Notes: generated from the letters alone by a model not told the origin. A stretch of 64,000 bases of DNA from Hyphomicrobiales bacterium (GCA_900468805.1 UEIF01000027.1:62001-126000), one strand, 5' to 3'; numbered from the stretch's first letter, positions 17,183 through 26,484 are shown. A program made the numbers and translations.

Positions 17183-17911
17183 TTAACCAAGCAGCGACAC
17201 CGCACCGCTGGCGATATCATAGCGCGCCGCGACGACCTTGAGTTTCCCTTCCCTGGTGGCCCCTCCAATGACGGTCGAGCTTCGGCTGATCAGCGTTGCC
17301 TTCATCCTGGCATTCGCATCGATGGCCGCGTCGAGATCGTTCCCAGCCGCATTCACCGCCGGCCAGATCGGCGCATAGAGGGCACCGATCTGGCCGGGCA
17401 CGGCCTTGCCGTCGATGGTCGCCTTCACCGCACCGCAATTGCTGTGGCCGAGCACCATCAGAAGCCGGGCGCCAAGAACGGCAACGCCATATTCGAGGCT
17501 GGCGATGATCTCGGGCGTGGCGATATTGCCCGCGACACGCACCACGAAGAGCTGGCCGATGCTCTGATCGAAGACGAACTCCACCGGCACGCGTGAATCG
17601 GCGCAGGAGAGCACCGCCGCGAAAGGCTCCTGCTTCTCCGCCGTCTTCGCCTTGAGGATGGAAAGGTCTTCATTGAGAGACTGGAGACGCCCTTCGATGA
17701 AGCGCCTGTTTCCATCCATCATCGCCTTCAGCGCATCATCGGGCGCCATTGTGCTCTGTGCCGATGCCGGCTCGGCGGATGAGACGGCAGCCGCCAGCGC
17801 AGCACCTCCCAACGCGCTGCACAGGAAGCGGCGCCGTCCCTGGTCCGCTGTTGCATCAGGACAACCACCGCAGCCGCAAGCCACGCCGGGATGTTGCATA
17901 AAACCGTGCAT
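17183..17911 (-). CDS. Beta-class carbonic anhydrase, Tat-exported
   Basis: 242 residues. Zinc ligands and the catalytic Asp-Arg dyad are clear: CADSRVP (Cys/Asp/Arg) and GHSNCGAVKA (His/Cys). The N-terminus carries a twin-arginine signal (QGRRRFLCSALGGAALAAAVSSAEPASA), so the mature enzyme should act in the periplasm, converting CO2 to bicarbonate. Ahead of it is a Cys-rich MHGFMQHPGVACGCGGCPD stretch that could bind metal. ATG 17911 sits behind GGGAGGGGAAA, a very strong ribosome site, which excludes the longer frame to 18082. Confidence 0.92.
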   Translation of the reverse strand: MHGFMQHPGVACGCGGCPDATADQGRRRFLCSALGGAALAAAVSSAEPASAQSTMAPDDALKAMMDGNRRFIEGRLQSLNEDLSILKAKTAEKQEPFAAVLSCADSRVPVEFVFDQSIGQLFVVRVAGNIATPEIIASLEYGVAVLGARLLMVLGHSNCGAVKATIDGKAVPGQIGALYAPIWPAVNAAGNDLDAAIDANARMKATLISRSSTVIGGATREGKLKVVAARYDIASGAVSLLG

Positions 17912-18148
17912 TTTCCCCTCCCAAAATCGACAATGCCCAACCCGAGCCCTGTTCCCACATGGCAACGCGAGCGCCCGCCTTGCGCAAGTCGCCCAAACGG
18001 GTGAGGTGCGAACCGGTCTTTGCCCGCGCATCGCACGCCCCATTTCCCGGAATATTTCGCGACGCGAACACCTTGAGGCCATCGATGGCTTGTCCTCCCA
18101 CCGGCACCTGATGCATCGAAAGACACGTCGGGGAGATGGGGCAAGCCA

Positions 18149-18910
18149 ATGACACCAGGCATCATCCTGTTGCTGTTTGTATCAGGCATAGCCGGCGGGG
18201 TGATCAATGCGCTCGCCGGCGGCGCCACGCTGCTCACTTTCCCCGCCATGCTTGCCGCCGGCCTGCCGCCGGTGACCGCCAATGCCTCGAATGCGGTGGC
18301 GATCGTGCCGGGCCATCTGCTCGCCGTCCTCGCCGATCGCCGCAAGGTGCTGCCGCTTGACGGGAAGCTCGGTGCTTCCGTTGTCGTCTGCCTCATCGGC
18401 GGCGCCGTCGGCGCGCTCCTACTGCTCGCCTTGCCCGACCGGCTCTTCGTTCTGCCCGTTCCAGCCCTGATCGGCATCGCCACCCTGCTCTTCCTCTTCT
18501 CGCCCCGCATCGCCGCCTGGGCGGAGGCAAGACGCGGCGATGCCGAGCCGTCGCGCGGTCTCGGCCTTTCCGTGCTGGGCCTCTCGTCGATCTATGGCGG
18601 CTTCTTCGGCGCCGGCCTCGGCGTCATCCTGACGGCGGTTCTCTCGATTGCCGATCCCAACGACATCCGCCGCGTCAAGGCGCTGAAAAATCTGCTCGCG
18701 ACCTCGGTCAGCATGGCAGCCATCGTCATCTTCATCGCTGAAGGCGCCGTCCACTGGCCTGAGACGTTGACGATGCTGTCAGGCGCGCTCGCAGGCGGCT
18801 ATCTCGGCGGCTATCTTGTGCGCGTGCTGCCGGCAGGTGTGGTCCGCTGGTTCGTCATCGTCACCGGGACAGTCATGACCGTCGTCTATGCTGTCAAATA
18901 TTGGAGCTGA
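18149..18910 (+). CDS. TauE/SafE-family membrane permease
   Basis: 253 residues with about eight hydrophobic segments and the family GG/NA motifs at the start: SGIAGGVINALAGGATLLTFPAML and VTANASNAVAIVPG, repeated in weaker form as IYGGFFGAGLGVIL and VKALKNLLATSVS. Members export or import organosulfonates, sulfite or other small organic anions across the inner membrane. It is divergent from the carbonic anhydrase and convergent to the pirin-like gene; neither tells the substrate. Confidence 0.9.
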   Translation: MTPGIILLLFVSGIAGGVINALAGGATLLTFPAMLAAGLPPVTANASNAVAIVPGHLLAVLADRRKVLPLDGKLGASVVVCLIGGAVGALLLLALPDRLFVLPVPALIGIATLLFLFSPRIAAWAEARRGDAEPSRGLGLSVLGLSSIYGGFFGAGLGVILTAVLSIADPNDIRRVKALKNLLATSVSMAAIVIFIAEGAVHWPETLTMLSGALAGGYLGGYLVRVLPAGVVRWFVIVTGTVMTVVYAVKYWS

Positions 18911-18921
18911 GCTCCTCTCCT

Positions 18922-19731
18922 TCATCTCCGCCGCCACAGCCGCTTCAACCCTTGCCACCGTTTGAGAAGACGGATCACGATCGGCGGCGGGATTTTCCTG
19001 TGGTCGGCAATCGTCCCCTGCCGCGTGACAGGCGCTCGGGGATCGAGCAGGAAGGCCACCATCACGCAGGCGCTCGTCGCCTCTGCGGCCAATATCTCCT
19101 CCGACAGCAGCAGCCCTTGCTCGCCTTCGTCAAACGCCTGCCCGCCGGCGCGAACCACGCCGCTGAACACATAGAAATACAGGTCGCACCCCGGCTTAAA
19201 CGGGAAGTCCACTCGAGCGCCGGCCTCCAGCCGGATATCGAAGAAATCGATCCGGTTGCGAACGAAGAAAGGCGCATCGCCCCCTTCCGGCCCGACAAGG
19301 TGCCGCCAGCGATTGGGCGCGCTGTCAGGCATCACCCCATGCTGGATGCCGGGTTCGAGATCGACAGCATCGGGTCGCACCAGGATCTGCAGCATGCGCA
19401 GCGGCGGATCGGAGGCCAGCGTCTCCTCGGAATGCCAGAAGCTGCGCCCGGCATTCATCACCATCAGATGCCCGCTGTCGCAAACCAGCCGGCCGCGCGC
19501 CCTGTCTTCATGGCGCATCACGCCATCAGGCACCCAGGAGATGATCTCATCGTTGCGGTGCTCGTGCATGGCAACCAGCCGGCCCGGATGCAGGACGGTT
19601 TCGACCACCATCGCCAGCGGCCCATGCCCGTGATCCCCAGGTTTCGGCTTTACCCATCCGGGCATGTTGATATGTACGACAAACCCTCCCATGTCGCGCA
19701 CGACGAAGGTTCGTTCCGCCTTTAGCAGCAT
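18922..19731 (-). CDS. Pirin-family bicupin protein
   Basis: 269 residues with a cupin N-domain whose metal ligands are visible in GRLVAMHEHRNDEII (His, His, Glu), followed by MNAGRSFWHSEE and LQILVRPD, the classical pirin blocks, and a second cupin without ligands. Pirins include quercetin 2,3-dioxygenases and redox-sensing regulators. Bacterial ones are often stress-linked, but the activity of this one is not predictable. Ends only 12 bp from the convergent TauE/SafE gene. Confidence 0.85.
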   Translation of the reverse strand: MLLKAERTFVVRDMGGFVVHINMPGWVKPKPGDHGHGPLAMVVETVLHPGRLVAMHEHRNDEIISWVPDGVMRHEDRARGRLVCDSGHLMVMNAGRSFWHSEETLASDPPLRMLQILVRPDAVDLEPGIQHGVMPDSAPNRWRHLVGPEGGDAPFFVRNRIDFFDIRLEAGARVDFPFKPGCDLYFYVFSGVVRAGGQAFDEGEQGLLLSEEILAAEATSACVMVAFLLDPRAPVTRQGTIADHRKIPPPIVIRLLKRWQGLKRLWRRR

Positions 19732-19874
19732 TGCATCCTCCTTGCCTGCAAGCAGTGACGATACCCGCCCATTAGCGCCCCGATCCCATCAGAGGTCAAT
19801 CAAGCGGCCTGCCATTGACCTGTCCCGCCCCGGCCTTAAATGCCTGCGCCGTACGCGCAACAAGGAAACCCATC

Positions 19875-20465
19875 GTGAGCAATGACAACACAATCCCGTT
19901 CCGGCGCCCTGACGCCCTCGCCAGATTTGCGAAGTCCCCTCTCGTCGCAGCCCGCTATGGCGGCGCAGATGAAGCGCGGCTCGCGGCATTCGAAACGCGC
20001 CACGAGATCAGTCTGTCCGAAGGCTATCGCGATTTCCTGATGCGGGAAAACGGCCTCGACTATCACATTCCCCACACCACCATCGCCACGCTGCCCGCAG
20101 AGGCGCAGAGCGATGCCTTCGTTCTCTCGGACATCAATACGCTGTTTGGCATCGGCAACGGGCATCCCTATTTCGATCTCGAGGAACTCGCCCCGGACAT
20201 GGATTTCCACGATTACGGTTTCACCCCCTTCGCACATGTCGTCGGCCTCGGCGGCGACTTCTCCACCCTCGTCGAAATCACCGAAGGCAAACATGCAGGC
20301 GCGATCATGTACACCGATGGCGAGCTTTTCCATGGCATGCGCAGCGATGGCATCGGCGGAAAATCCGCTGACGAAGCGATCGATGATTTCATCGAGAACG
20401 GTTACTACTATCCGATCGCGACAAACCTCTCCGACCTCTTCGAAAAATACGCCCGGCTGAGCTGA
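19875..20465 (+). CDS. SMI1/KNR4 (SUKH)-fold protein
   Basis: 196 residues. The SUKH pattern is present: LAAFETRHEISLSEGYRDFLMRENGLD near residues 35-62, an acidic middle (NTLFGIGNGHPYFDLEELAPD) and FAHVVGLGGDFSTLVEITEGKHAG. SUKH proteins are commonly immunity proteins against contact-dependent or polymorphic toxins, but many stand alone, as here; no toxin gene is adjacent. GTG at 19875 with AAGGAAA upstream is chosen; the longer frame to 19815 adds unrelated residues. Confidence 0.75.
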   Translation: MSNDNTIPFRRPDALARFAKSPLVAARYGGADEARLAAFETRHEISLSEGYRDFLMRENGLDYHIPHTTIATLPAEAQSDAFVLSDINTLFGIGNGHPYFDLEELAPDMDFHDYGFTPFAHVVGLGGDFSTLVEITEGKHAGAIMYTDGELFHGMRSDGIGGKSADEAIDDFIENGYYYPIATNLSDLFEKYARLS

Positions 20466-20526
20466 GGCTCGCGCCGATCATTGGCAATCTCGTTGACAGG
20501 GTTCGGTCAGGCGGCCGATATCAGGC

Positions 20527-21048
20527 CTAACGCGTTTTCTGATACCGGCCGGTTTCAAGCTTCGACAGCAACGCGACGACGGCCTCATCCACGCCCTGCT
20601 TCGCAGTGTCGATAGTGATGGGGCTCTGTCCCCAATCTTCGTAATCGCGTGCGGTTACGTCTTCCCAGCGAGGCTTTACCAGCCCCGGAATATCGCTTGC
20701 GCGCGTTTCCACCCGTCGACGATGTTCATCCCGGTCCGAGCAGATGATTTCGATCTCAACGGCCGGCACACCTGATCGCGCTGCGACCGACAGCCAGGCA
20801 TCCCGTGTCACTTTCAGGGGATTGACGGAGTCCGCAACGACAATCTTGCCAAGCGCGAGATTGTCTTCGGCGACCCCGTATCCGACCATGTAGCCTGCCG
20901 GACCGACCTGCGAGCTCAACATGCCCGAAGCCCGTATGTTCTGTTCGATCGTGTCGACGCGCAGATATACGGCCCCGAGTTCCCTCGCCAGGGCACGCGA
21001 AATCGTCGTCTTCCCCGAGCCGGGCAAACCGCCGAAAATGATCAGCAT
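20527..21048 (-). CDS. P-loop nucleoside/antibiotic kinase-like ATPase
   Basis: 173 residues with Walker A at the very start (GLPGSGKTTISRALAREL), the DxD/LID-like VVADSVNPLKVTRDAW and a basic EIICSDRDEHRRRVETRASDIPG segment. This architecture is shared by zeta-toxin-like, chloramphenicol phosphotransferase-like and gluconate-kinase-like small kinases. No antitoxin gene is adjacent, so a toxin role is unsupported. Probably phosphorylates a small molecule. Confidence 0.75.
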   Translation of the reverse strand: MLIIFGGLPGSGKTTISRALARELGAVYLRVDTIEQNIRASGMLSSQVGPAGYMVGYGVAEDNLALGKIVVADSVNPLKVTRDAWLSVAARSGVPAVEIEIICSDRDEHRRRVETRASDIPGLVKPRWEDVTARDYEDWGQSPITIDTAKQGVDEAVVALLSKLETGRYQKTR

Positions 21049-21241
21049 GAATAGGCACCTCCCGCTTGCTGATGAACCCCGTGGATCCTAGAGGAGATTC
21101 CTGATCCTGGAATATCCGGCCGATCTTTTTGCCGGCGCCCATCATGTCCGGAGAATGAGGCCGCGAGGGCCGCTCTCGCGTGATGAAGCAGGTGAGATAC
21201 ACTTCCGGGCCTGGTGCACCGGCCGCTGGCCCGGAACCCCG

Positions 21242-21706
21242 TCAGGTGGGAACGCTGAGCCCCACCTTGATCCTGTCCATGGCAACGAATGTCCGGAACC
21301 GCTTTACATTGTTGTTGCCGAAGAACAGGCGCCGCGTCAGCGCCTCGTAATCGGCCATCGAGGGCACGACGATGACGAGCACGAAATCGGCCTCGCCCGT
21401 CACGTAATAACACTGCTGGATTTCCGGCGAGGCGGCGAATTCGCGCTTGGCCTGCTCGATCTGTTCCGCCGTTTCGCTGATGACCTCGACCTCGACGAAG
21501 ATGGTGATCGCCTGCCCAACGGCGGCTGGATCGATGACGGCGACATTGGCTCGGATCACGCCCTCCTCCGTCATGCGCTTGATGCGCCGCTGCACCGCCG
21601 GGGCCGAAAGATTGACCGCCTCGCCGATCGTGCGCTGCGGCGTGGTATTGTCGCGCTGCAGGATCTCGAGGATTTTTCGGTCGAAGGCATCGAGTTGTGC
21701 CGGCAT
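21242..21706 (-). CDS. Lrp/AsnC-family transcriptional regulator
   Basis: 154 residues with an N-terminal helix-turn-helix (LDAFDRKILEILQRDNTTPQRTIGEAVNLSAPAVQRRIKRMTEEGVI) and a C-terminal RAM ligand domain (VEVEVISETAEQIEQAKREF, VTGEADFVLVIVVPSM). It is divergent from the diaminopropionate ammonia-lyase operon with ~100 bp between starts, the usual position for a local, ligand-responsive activator. The inferred effector is a diaminopropionate-type or related amino acid. Start at MPAQLD (21706); nine upstream codons are unlikely to be used. Confidence 0.9.
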   Translation of the reverse strand: MPAQLDAFDRKILEILQRDNTTPQRTIGEAVNLSAPAVQRRIKRMTEEGVIRANVAVIDPAAVGQAITIFVEVEVISETAEQIEQAKREFAASPEIQQCYYVTGEADFVLVIVVPSMADYEALTRRLFFGNNNVKRFRTFVAMDRIKVGLSVPT

Positions 21707-21738
21707 GGCAGGCTCCACGAAACAAACTTGCAAAACAG

Positions 21739-21762
21739 GCGCCGAATATCAGCGCCTTTTTC
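21739..21762 (+). terminator. Short terminator-like hairpin in the Lrp/ammonia-lyase intergenic region
   Basis: GGCGC, a 9-nt loop, GCGCC and a run of five T lie 46 bp before the ammonia-lyase start, reading in its direction. The stem is only five base pairs. It could end leaderward transcripts or act as an attenuator, or be chance. Confidence 0.35.
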
Positions 21763-21807
21763 GTGCCCGCTGCAATATGTTTTCACCAGACAGCAAGCGA
21801 GGCCACA

Positions 21808-23007
21808 ATGTTTATCCTCAACAGCAATGCGGACTATCGACGCCCGCTCGTAACGGGCGATGCGGAAACGCTCGGCCTCGCCGCAGCGGAAAGCGTGGAG
21901 CGCCACCTGCACTTTCGCGAGAACCACGCCGAAACGCCGCTCACCGCCCTGCCCGCCCTCGCGGCCGCAACGGGTGTAGCCACCATCCATGTGAAGGATG
22001 AGGGCCACCGCCTCGGGCTCGGCAGCTTCAAGGCGCTCGGCGGCGCCTACGCCGTCATCCGCCTCGTTCTCGAAGAAGCCGAAGCAAGGCTCGGGCGGCC
22101 GGTCGATATGGCCCAGCTGCAGTCTCCCGACGTCAGGAAAATTGCCGAAACTATGTGTTTTGCCTGCGCCACTGATGGCAACCACGGCCGCTCGGTCGCC
22201 CAAGGTGCGGGGCTCGTCGGTGCGCGGTCGGCAATCTTCGTCCACGCCGGCGTCAGCGATGAGCGCGTGGCGGCGATCGCCCGCTTCGGGGCCGAGATGA
22301 TCCGGGTGGCGGGAAGCTACGACGACTCCGTGAAGGAAGCAGCGCGCGTGGCGAAAGAGCGAGGCTGGACCATCGTATCAGACACCTCCTGGCCGGGTTA
22401 CGAGCGCATCCCCGGCCTCGTCATGCAGGGCTATACGGCACTGGTGCGCGAAGCGCTCAGGCAGCTGCCGGCCCCACCGACCCATGTCTTCATCCAGTCC
22501 GGCGTCGGCGGCATCGCCGCTGCCATCGCTGGTCATCTGGCCATCGCGCTCGGCGATCAGCGCCCCGTCTTCACTGTCGTCGATCCCGCCCGCGCCGCCT
22601 GCCTGTTCGAGAGCGCGCGTGCCGGCCATCCCGTCACCGTGCCGCATGGCGGACCAACCGTCATGGCGATGCTCGAATGCTACGAGCCGTCGCTGGTCGC
22701 CTGGCGCATCCTCTCGCGCGTTGCCGATGCCTTCATGACTGTCGATGAGGAGGATGCCGTCGCCATCATGAAGCGCCTTGCTGATCCCGTCGGCGGCGAT
22801 CCCGTCATCATTGCCGGCGAAAGCGGCGGCGTCGGCCTTGCCGGTCTTCTGAAGGCGGTTGCCGATCCCACGATAAAGGCCGCCCTTTCCATCGGCCAGG
22901 ACTCCCGCATCTTCGTCGTCAATACCGAGGGCGCCACCGATCCCGGCAAATATCAGGAGATTGTCGGGCTTTCGCCTGAAGACGTCAGGGCGCGAGGTGC
23001 AGCATGA
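21808..23007 (+). CDS. dpaL: Diaminopropionate ammonia-lyase
   Basis: 399 residues, fold-type II PLP enzyme. The PLP lysine lies in RLGLGSFKALGGAYAV, the substrate/PLP Asn-containing loop in FACATDGNHGRSVAQGA, and the phosphate-binding Gly-rich loop in QSGVGGIAAAIAGHL. It splits 2,3-diaminopropionate into pyruvate and two ammonia molecules in the cytoplasm. Length and motif order match DpaL well. The start MFILNSNADYRRP is at 21808. Its stop overlaps the start of the following amidase (ATGA), so it heads a three-gene catabolic operon opposite the Lrp gene. Confidence 0.92.
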   Translation: MFILNSNADYRRPLVTGDAETLGLAAAESVERHLHFRENHAETPLTALPALAAATGVATIHVKDEGHRLGLGSFKALGGAYAVIRLVLEEAEARLGRPVDMAQLQSPDVRKIAETMCFACATDGNHGRSVAQGAGLVGARSAIFVHAGVSDERVAAIARFGAEMIRVAGSYDDSVKEAARVAKERGWTIVSDTSWPGYERIPGLVMQGYTALVREALRQLPAPPTHVFIQSGVGGIAAAIAGHLAIALGDQRPVFTVVDPARAACLFESARAGHPVTVPHGGPTVMAMLECYEPSLVAWRILSRVADAFMTVDEEDAVAIMKRLADPVGGDPVIIAGESGGVGLAGLLKAVADPTIKAALSIGQDSRIFVVNTEGATDPGKYQEIVGLSPEDVRARGAA

Positions 23008-24242
23008 GCAACCTTTCCGTAGACAGCGTCCGGCTGCTCGGCCGGCTCCGCGAACTCGGCGGCATCGGCCGCGATGCCGATGGCCGGCTGGTGCGCCTTG
23101 CCGCATCCGATACGGACAGAGAGGGCCGTGACCGGCTTGGCCGTTGGATCGAGGCGGCCGGTCTCGAACTCGCCATCGACCGGATCGGCAATATCTTCGG
23201 CATCTGGGCACCCGAAGGCACGGCCGGCCGCGCGCCGCTGATGCTCGGCTCGCATATCGATACGGTCATCAATGCCGGCATCTATGACGGCTGCTACGGC
23301 GTGATTTCCGGCCTCGAAGTCATCGAGACGCTGAAGGAGGAGGGCTTCATTCCCACCCGCCCCATCGTCGTTGCCGCCTTTACCAATGAGGAAGGCGTGC
23401 GTTATGCGCCCGATATGATGGGCTCCCTCGTCTATGCCGGCGGGCTGGATATCGATGCAGCCCTTGCAACAACAGGAACCGACGGGCCACTGCTCGGTGA
23501 CGAGCTCAAAGGCATCGGCTATGCCGGCGACAAGGAGCCGGGCTTCCTGACGCCGCATGTCTATATCGAGCTCCATATCGAGCAAGGCCCGGTGCTGGAG
23601 CGCGAGGGCTTATCCATCGGCGCAGTGGAAAACCTGCAGGGCATTTCCTGGCAGCGGGTGACGATCGAGGGTGACGCCAACCATGCCGGCACGACGCCGA
23701 TCTCCATGCGCCGCGATGCCGGCCATGCGGCTGCCCGCGTCGTCACCTTCCTGCGTGAGCGCGCCAGGGCCTCGAACACACCGACGGTCGCGACAGTCGG
23801 CTGCATGGAATTCCAGCCCAACGCCATCAACGTCATCCCCTCGAAAGCGATCTTCACCGTCGATCTGCGCGATCCCGACGAGGCGAGGCTGAGAGAGGAA
23901 GAGGCAGCCCTTGCCCGCTTCCTCGAAATGCTCTCCGCCGAAGAGAACGTGACCGTTACGGTAGAGCGGCTGGCCCGCTTCGAGCCGGTCACATTCGACG
24001 AGCGCATTGTCACCGAAATCGAAACGGCAGCCAAGGCGCGTGCGCTCCCCTGCCGGCGCATGACATCAGGCGCCGGCCATGATGCGCAGATGATCGCCCG
24101 CATTGCGCCTGCAGCGATGATCTTCGTGCCGAGCCGGGGTGGCATCAGCCACAATCCCAGGGAATTCACTGCCGATGATGATATCATCGCCGGCGCCGAC
24201 ATCCTGCTCGATGTGACGAGCAAGTTGACGCTAGAGGAATAG
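23004..24242 (+). CDS. Zn-dependent amidase, N-carbamoyl-amino-acid hydrolase / allantoate amidohydrolase family
   Basis: 412 residues of the M20-like carbamoylase family. Metal ligands are seen in LMLGSHIDTV (His, then Asp), FTNEEGVRY (Glu-Glu) and YIELHIEQGPVLE (His), with the dimerisation domain around NHAGTTPISMRRDAG and a late ligand in SGAGHDAQM. It hydrolyses a carbamoyl- or acyl-type amide to free the amino acid. It overlaps dpaL by 4 bp and is followed after 3 bp by a second M20 hydrolase, suggesting that an N-substituted diaminopropionate or a related conjugate is the operon's substrate (inference). Confidence 0.88.
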   Translation: MSNLSVDSVRLLGRLRELGGIGRDADGRLVRLAASDTDREGRDRLGRWIEAAGLELAIDRIGNIFGIWAPEGTAGRAPLMLGSHIDTVINAGIYDGCYGVISGLEVIETLKEEGFIPTRPIVVAAFTNEEGVRYAPDMMGSLVYAGGLDIDAALATTGTDGPLLGDELKGIGYAGDKEPGFLTPHVYIELHIEQGPVLEREGLSIGAVENLQGISWQRVTIEGDANHAGTTPISMRRDAGHAAARVVTFLRERARASNTPTVATVGCMEFQPNAINVIPSKAIFTVDLRDPDEARLREEEAALARFLEMLSAEENVTVTVERLARFEPVTFDERIVTEIETAAKARALPCRRMTSGAGHDAQMIARIAPAAMIFVPSRGGISHNPREFTADDDIIAGADILLDVTSKLTLEE

Positions 24243-24245
24243 CCG

Positions 24246-25409
24246 ATGGATCTCGATCGACTGGTCTCCGACATGCGGCAATGGCGCCGCCATCTCCACG
24301 CCCACCCAGAATTCGGCTTCGAGGAAAGGCAGACCTCCGCCTTCGTCGCCGGGAAGCTGCGCGAATTCGGGCTCGACGATGTCGCGGAAGGTGTCGGCGG
24401 CACAGGCGTCGTCGGCACGCTGAAACGAGGCAGCGGCAACCGCTCGATTGCGCTACGCGCCGACATGGACGCCCTGCGCATTCCGGAACAATCAAGCCTG
24501 CCCTATGCCTCAGGCAACCCCGGCGTCATGCACGCCTGCGGCCATGATGGCCACACCGCCATGCTGCTCGGCGCCGCCAGGATGCTTGCCGAAGACAACG
24601 GCTTTGACGGCACGGTGCGCTTCATCTTTCAGCCCGCCGAGGAATGGGGCAAGGGCGCACTCGCCATGATCGAGGACGGCATTTTCGAGCGCTTTCCTTT
24701 CGATGAGATCTATGGGCTTCACAATATGCCGGGCCTTCCCGTCGGCCATTTCCAGACCCGCCCCGGCGCCTTCATGTCGGCGGAAGATAATTTCGAGATC
24801 GTCCTGCGCGGCACCGGCGGCCACGCCGCCCGCCCGCACGCGACAAACGAAGTGCTCGTCGCCGCCTGCGCTCTTGTCCTGAACCTGCAGACCATTGTTT
24901 CCCGCCGCCTCGACCCGACCGATATCGGCGTCGTCTCCGTCACCGAACTGCTGACCGACGGCACCCGCAATGCCCTGCCCGGCCTCGCCCGCATCCTTGG
25001 CGACGCCAGGAGCTTCCACCCCGAAGTCAGCGCCGAAATCGAAAAGCAGATGCGGGTAATCGCAGAAGGTACCGCGCGCACCTACAATCTCTCTGCCGAG
25101 ATTACCTACACCAGGGAATTCGTCCCCCTGCTCAACGACCCCGCCCTTACTGAAGAGGCCTTCGCAGCCGCCCGCGACGTCTTCGAGCCCGACAGCATCG
25201 AAATCCGAAAAGAGCCGATGACGGCATCGGAGGATTTCGCCCGCTTCCTCGATACCATCCCCGGCTGCTTCGTCTTTCTCGGCAATGGCAGAAACTCCGC
25301 CCCCCTGCACAACCCGACCTTCGATTTCAACGACGATGGCCTTCTCTACGGTGCGAAGTTCCATGCGAGCATCGTCCGCCATCGCCTTCCACACGCTGAC
25401 CGGAAATAA
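24246..25409 (+). CDS. M20 aminoacylase / hippurate hydrolase-type amidohydrolase
   Basis: 387 residues. The M20D pattern is complete: LRADMDALRI, HACGHDGHTAMLLGAA (Cys/His ligands), FQPAEEWGKGA (catalytic Glu pair), GLHNMPG and RGTGGHAARPH, with SEDFARFLD near the end. Such enzymes cleave N-acyl groups from amino acids, including conjugates with auxin- or hippurate-like acids. It is the third gene of the dpaL operon, where it may remove an acyl group before ammonia-lyase action. Confidence 0.9.
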   Translation: MDLDRLVSDMRQWRRHLHAHPEFGFEERQTSAFVAGKLREFGLDDVAEGVGGTGVVGTLKRGSGNRSIALRADMDALRIPEQSSLPYASGNPGVMHACGHDGHTAMLLGAARMLAEDNGFDGTVRFIFQPAEEWGKGALAMIEDGIFERFPFDEIYGLHNMPGLPVGHFQTRPGAFMSAEDNFEIVLRGTGGHAARPHATNEVLVAACALVLNLQTIVSRRLDPTDIGVVSVTELLTDGTRNALPGLARILGDARSFHPEVSAEIEKQMRVIAEGTARTYNLSAEITYTREFVPLLNDPALTEEAFAAARDVFEPDSIEIRKEPMTASEDFARFLDTIPGCFVFLGNGRNSAPLHNPTFDFNDDGLLYGAKFHASIVRHRLPHADRK

Positions 25410-25496
25410 CGAATTGTGGGCATCGGATTAAAAGTGGATTGCCGAACTCCTCTTTAACGCCTAAAGCGACTTCGCCTAGTCTGTGGAGGATACGCA

Positions 25497-26465
25497 ATGG
25501 TGCCCAACGTCCGTAAATTTGCAACTCTCATCAGCCTCTTGTCCGTGATGGTGAGCGCCCCCGTGTTCGCTGAGGATGGTAAGACCTTCTCGGTAACCGA
25601 CGACCGCGGCGTCACGGTCGAGGTTCCCGTCCAGCCCAAGCGGATCGCAGCGATTTCCTATTTCGCAGATGACGTCGCCCTTGCTCTCGGCATCAAGCCC
25701 GTGGCCAGCACCTACATGACAAAAGGGCGCGAGCCGGACTTTCTTCTCGGCCTGACTGCCGGCATGAAGCAGATTGGCCAGCGGGCAAAACCCAATCTCG
25801 AACTTCTGTCCGAAGCAAAGCCCGACCTGATCGTGGCTATCCGCCGCTACACAGTGGGCAACGCGCCGCAGCTCGAGAAGATCGCCCCCTATGTCGCCTA
25901 CAATATGGAACTGCTTGACGGGAGCGACCGCGAGATCGCCGAGCTTTCGAAAATCCTCGGCAACCCGGCGCGCGGCGTTCAATTGAACAAGGAATTCCGG
26001 GAACATCTCGCAGACTATGCCGCCAAGGCCCCGAAGGATGTCCATCCTCGTTTCGCGATCATGTGGGGTGGTGAAACGCCATTCGCATTCCACACTGAAA
26101 ACACCTCCGCCTCGATCCTGGCAGCCATCGGAGGCGACAATATCGCCGGCAACATGACGCCGGGCGGTGAGTTCGGCATCGATCTCAGCCTGGAAACCAT
26201 GCTGGAGAAGGACCCGGAAGTCCTCTTCATCTACGATTCAGGTCCCGACCGGCCGCATGAAAACAACCCGATCTGGCAGGAATTGACTGCCGTGAAGAAC
26301 AAGCGGGTGTTCTATGTCGGCGACCAGTGGGTCGAAACGAACGGCCCCATCGCCCGCGAGGTCGTGCTGCGCGAAGCGGCTCACTACCTCTATCCGGAGG
26401 CGTTCCCGGCAGTGGACGTGCGAGCGGAAGCCGCCAAGATCATTCCGGCCGAAGCACAGAAATAA
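25497..26465 (+). CDS. Metallophore ABC importer, periplasmic binding protein (system 1)
   Basis: 322 residues with a signal peptide (FATLISLLSVMVSAPVFA) and the FecB/BtuF-type fold: FSVTDDRGVTVEVPVQPKRIAAIS at the start, IKPVASTYM, KPNLELLSEAKPDLIVAI and DPEVLFIYDSGPD. It should bind an iron-siderophore or related metal chelate in the periplasm and hand it to the two permeases downstream. ATG at 25497 follows GGAGGATACGCA. Substrate not determinable. No RirA-type TGA-N9-TCA box is visible in the 85 bp upstream, unlike system 2 at 42.9 kb. Confidence 0.9.
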   Translation: MVPNVRKFATLISLLSVMVSAPVFAEDGKTFSVTDDRGVTVEVPVQPKRIAAISYFADDVALALGIKPVASTYMTKGREPDFLLGLTAGMKQIGQRAKPNLELLSEAKPDLIVAIRRYTVGNAPQLEKIAPYVAYNMELLDGSDREIAELSKILGNPARGVQLNKEFREHLADYAAKAPKDVHPRFAIMWGGETPFAFHTENTSASILAAIGGDNIAGNMTPGGEFGIDLSLETMLEKDPEVLFIYDSGPDRPHENNPIWQELTAVKNKRVFYVGDQWVETNGPIAREVVLREAAHYLYPEAFPAVDVRAEAAKIIPAEAQK

Positions 26466-26484
26466 CGAATTGATCGCGACGACG

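Noticed and set aside
20465..20527. SMI1/KNR4 gene and P-loop kinase as a toxin/immunity or zeta-toxin pair
   Set aside because: The genes are convergent, not an operon, and neither a polymorphic toxin nor an antitoxin gene is adjacent.
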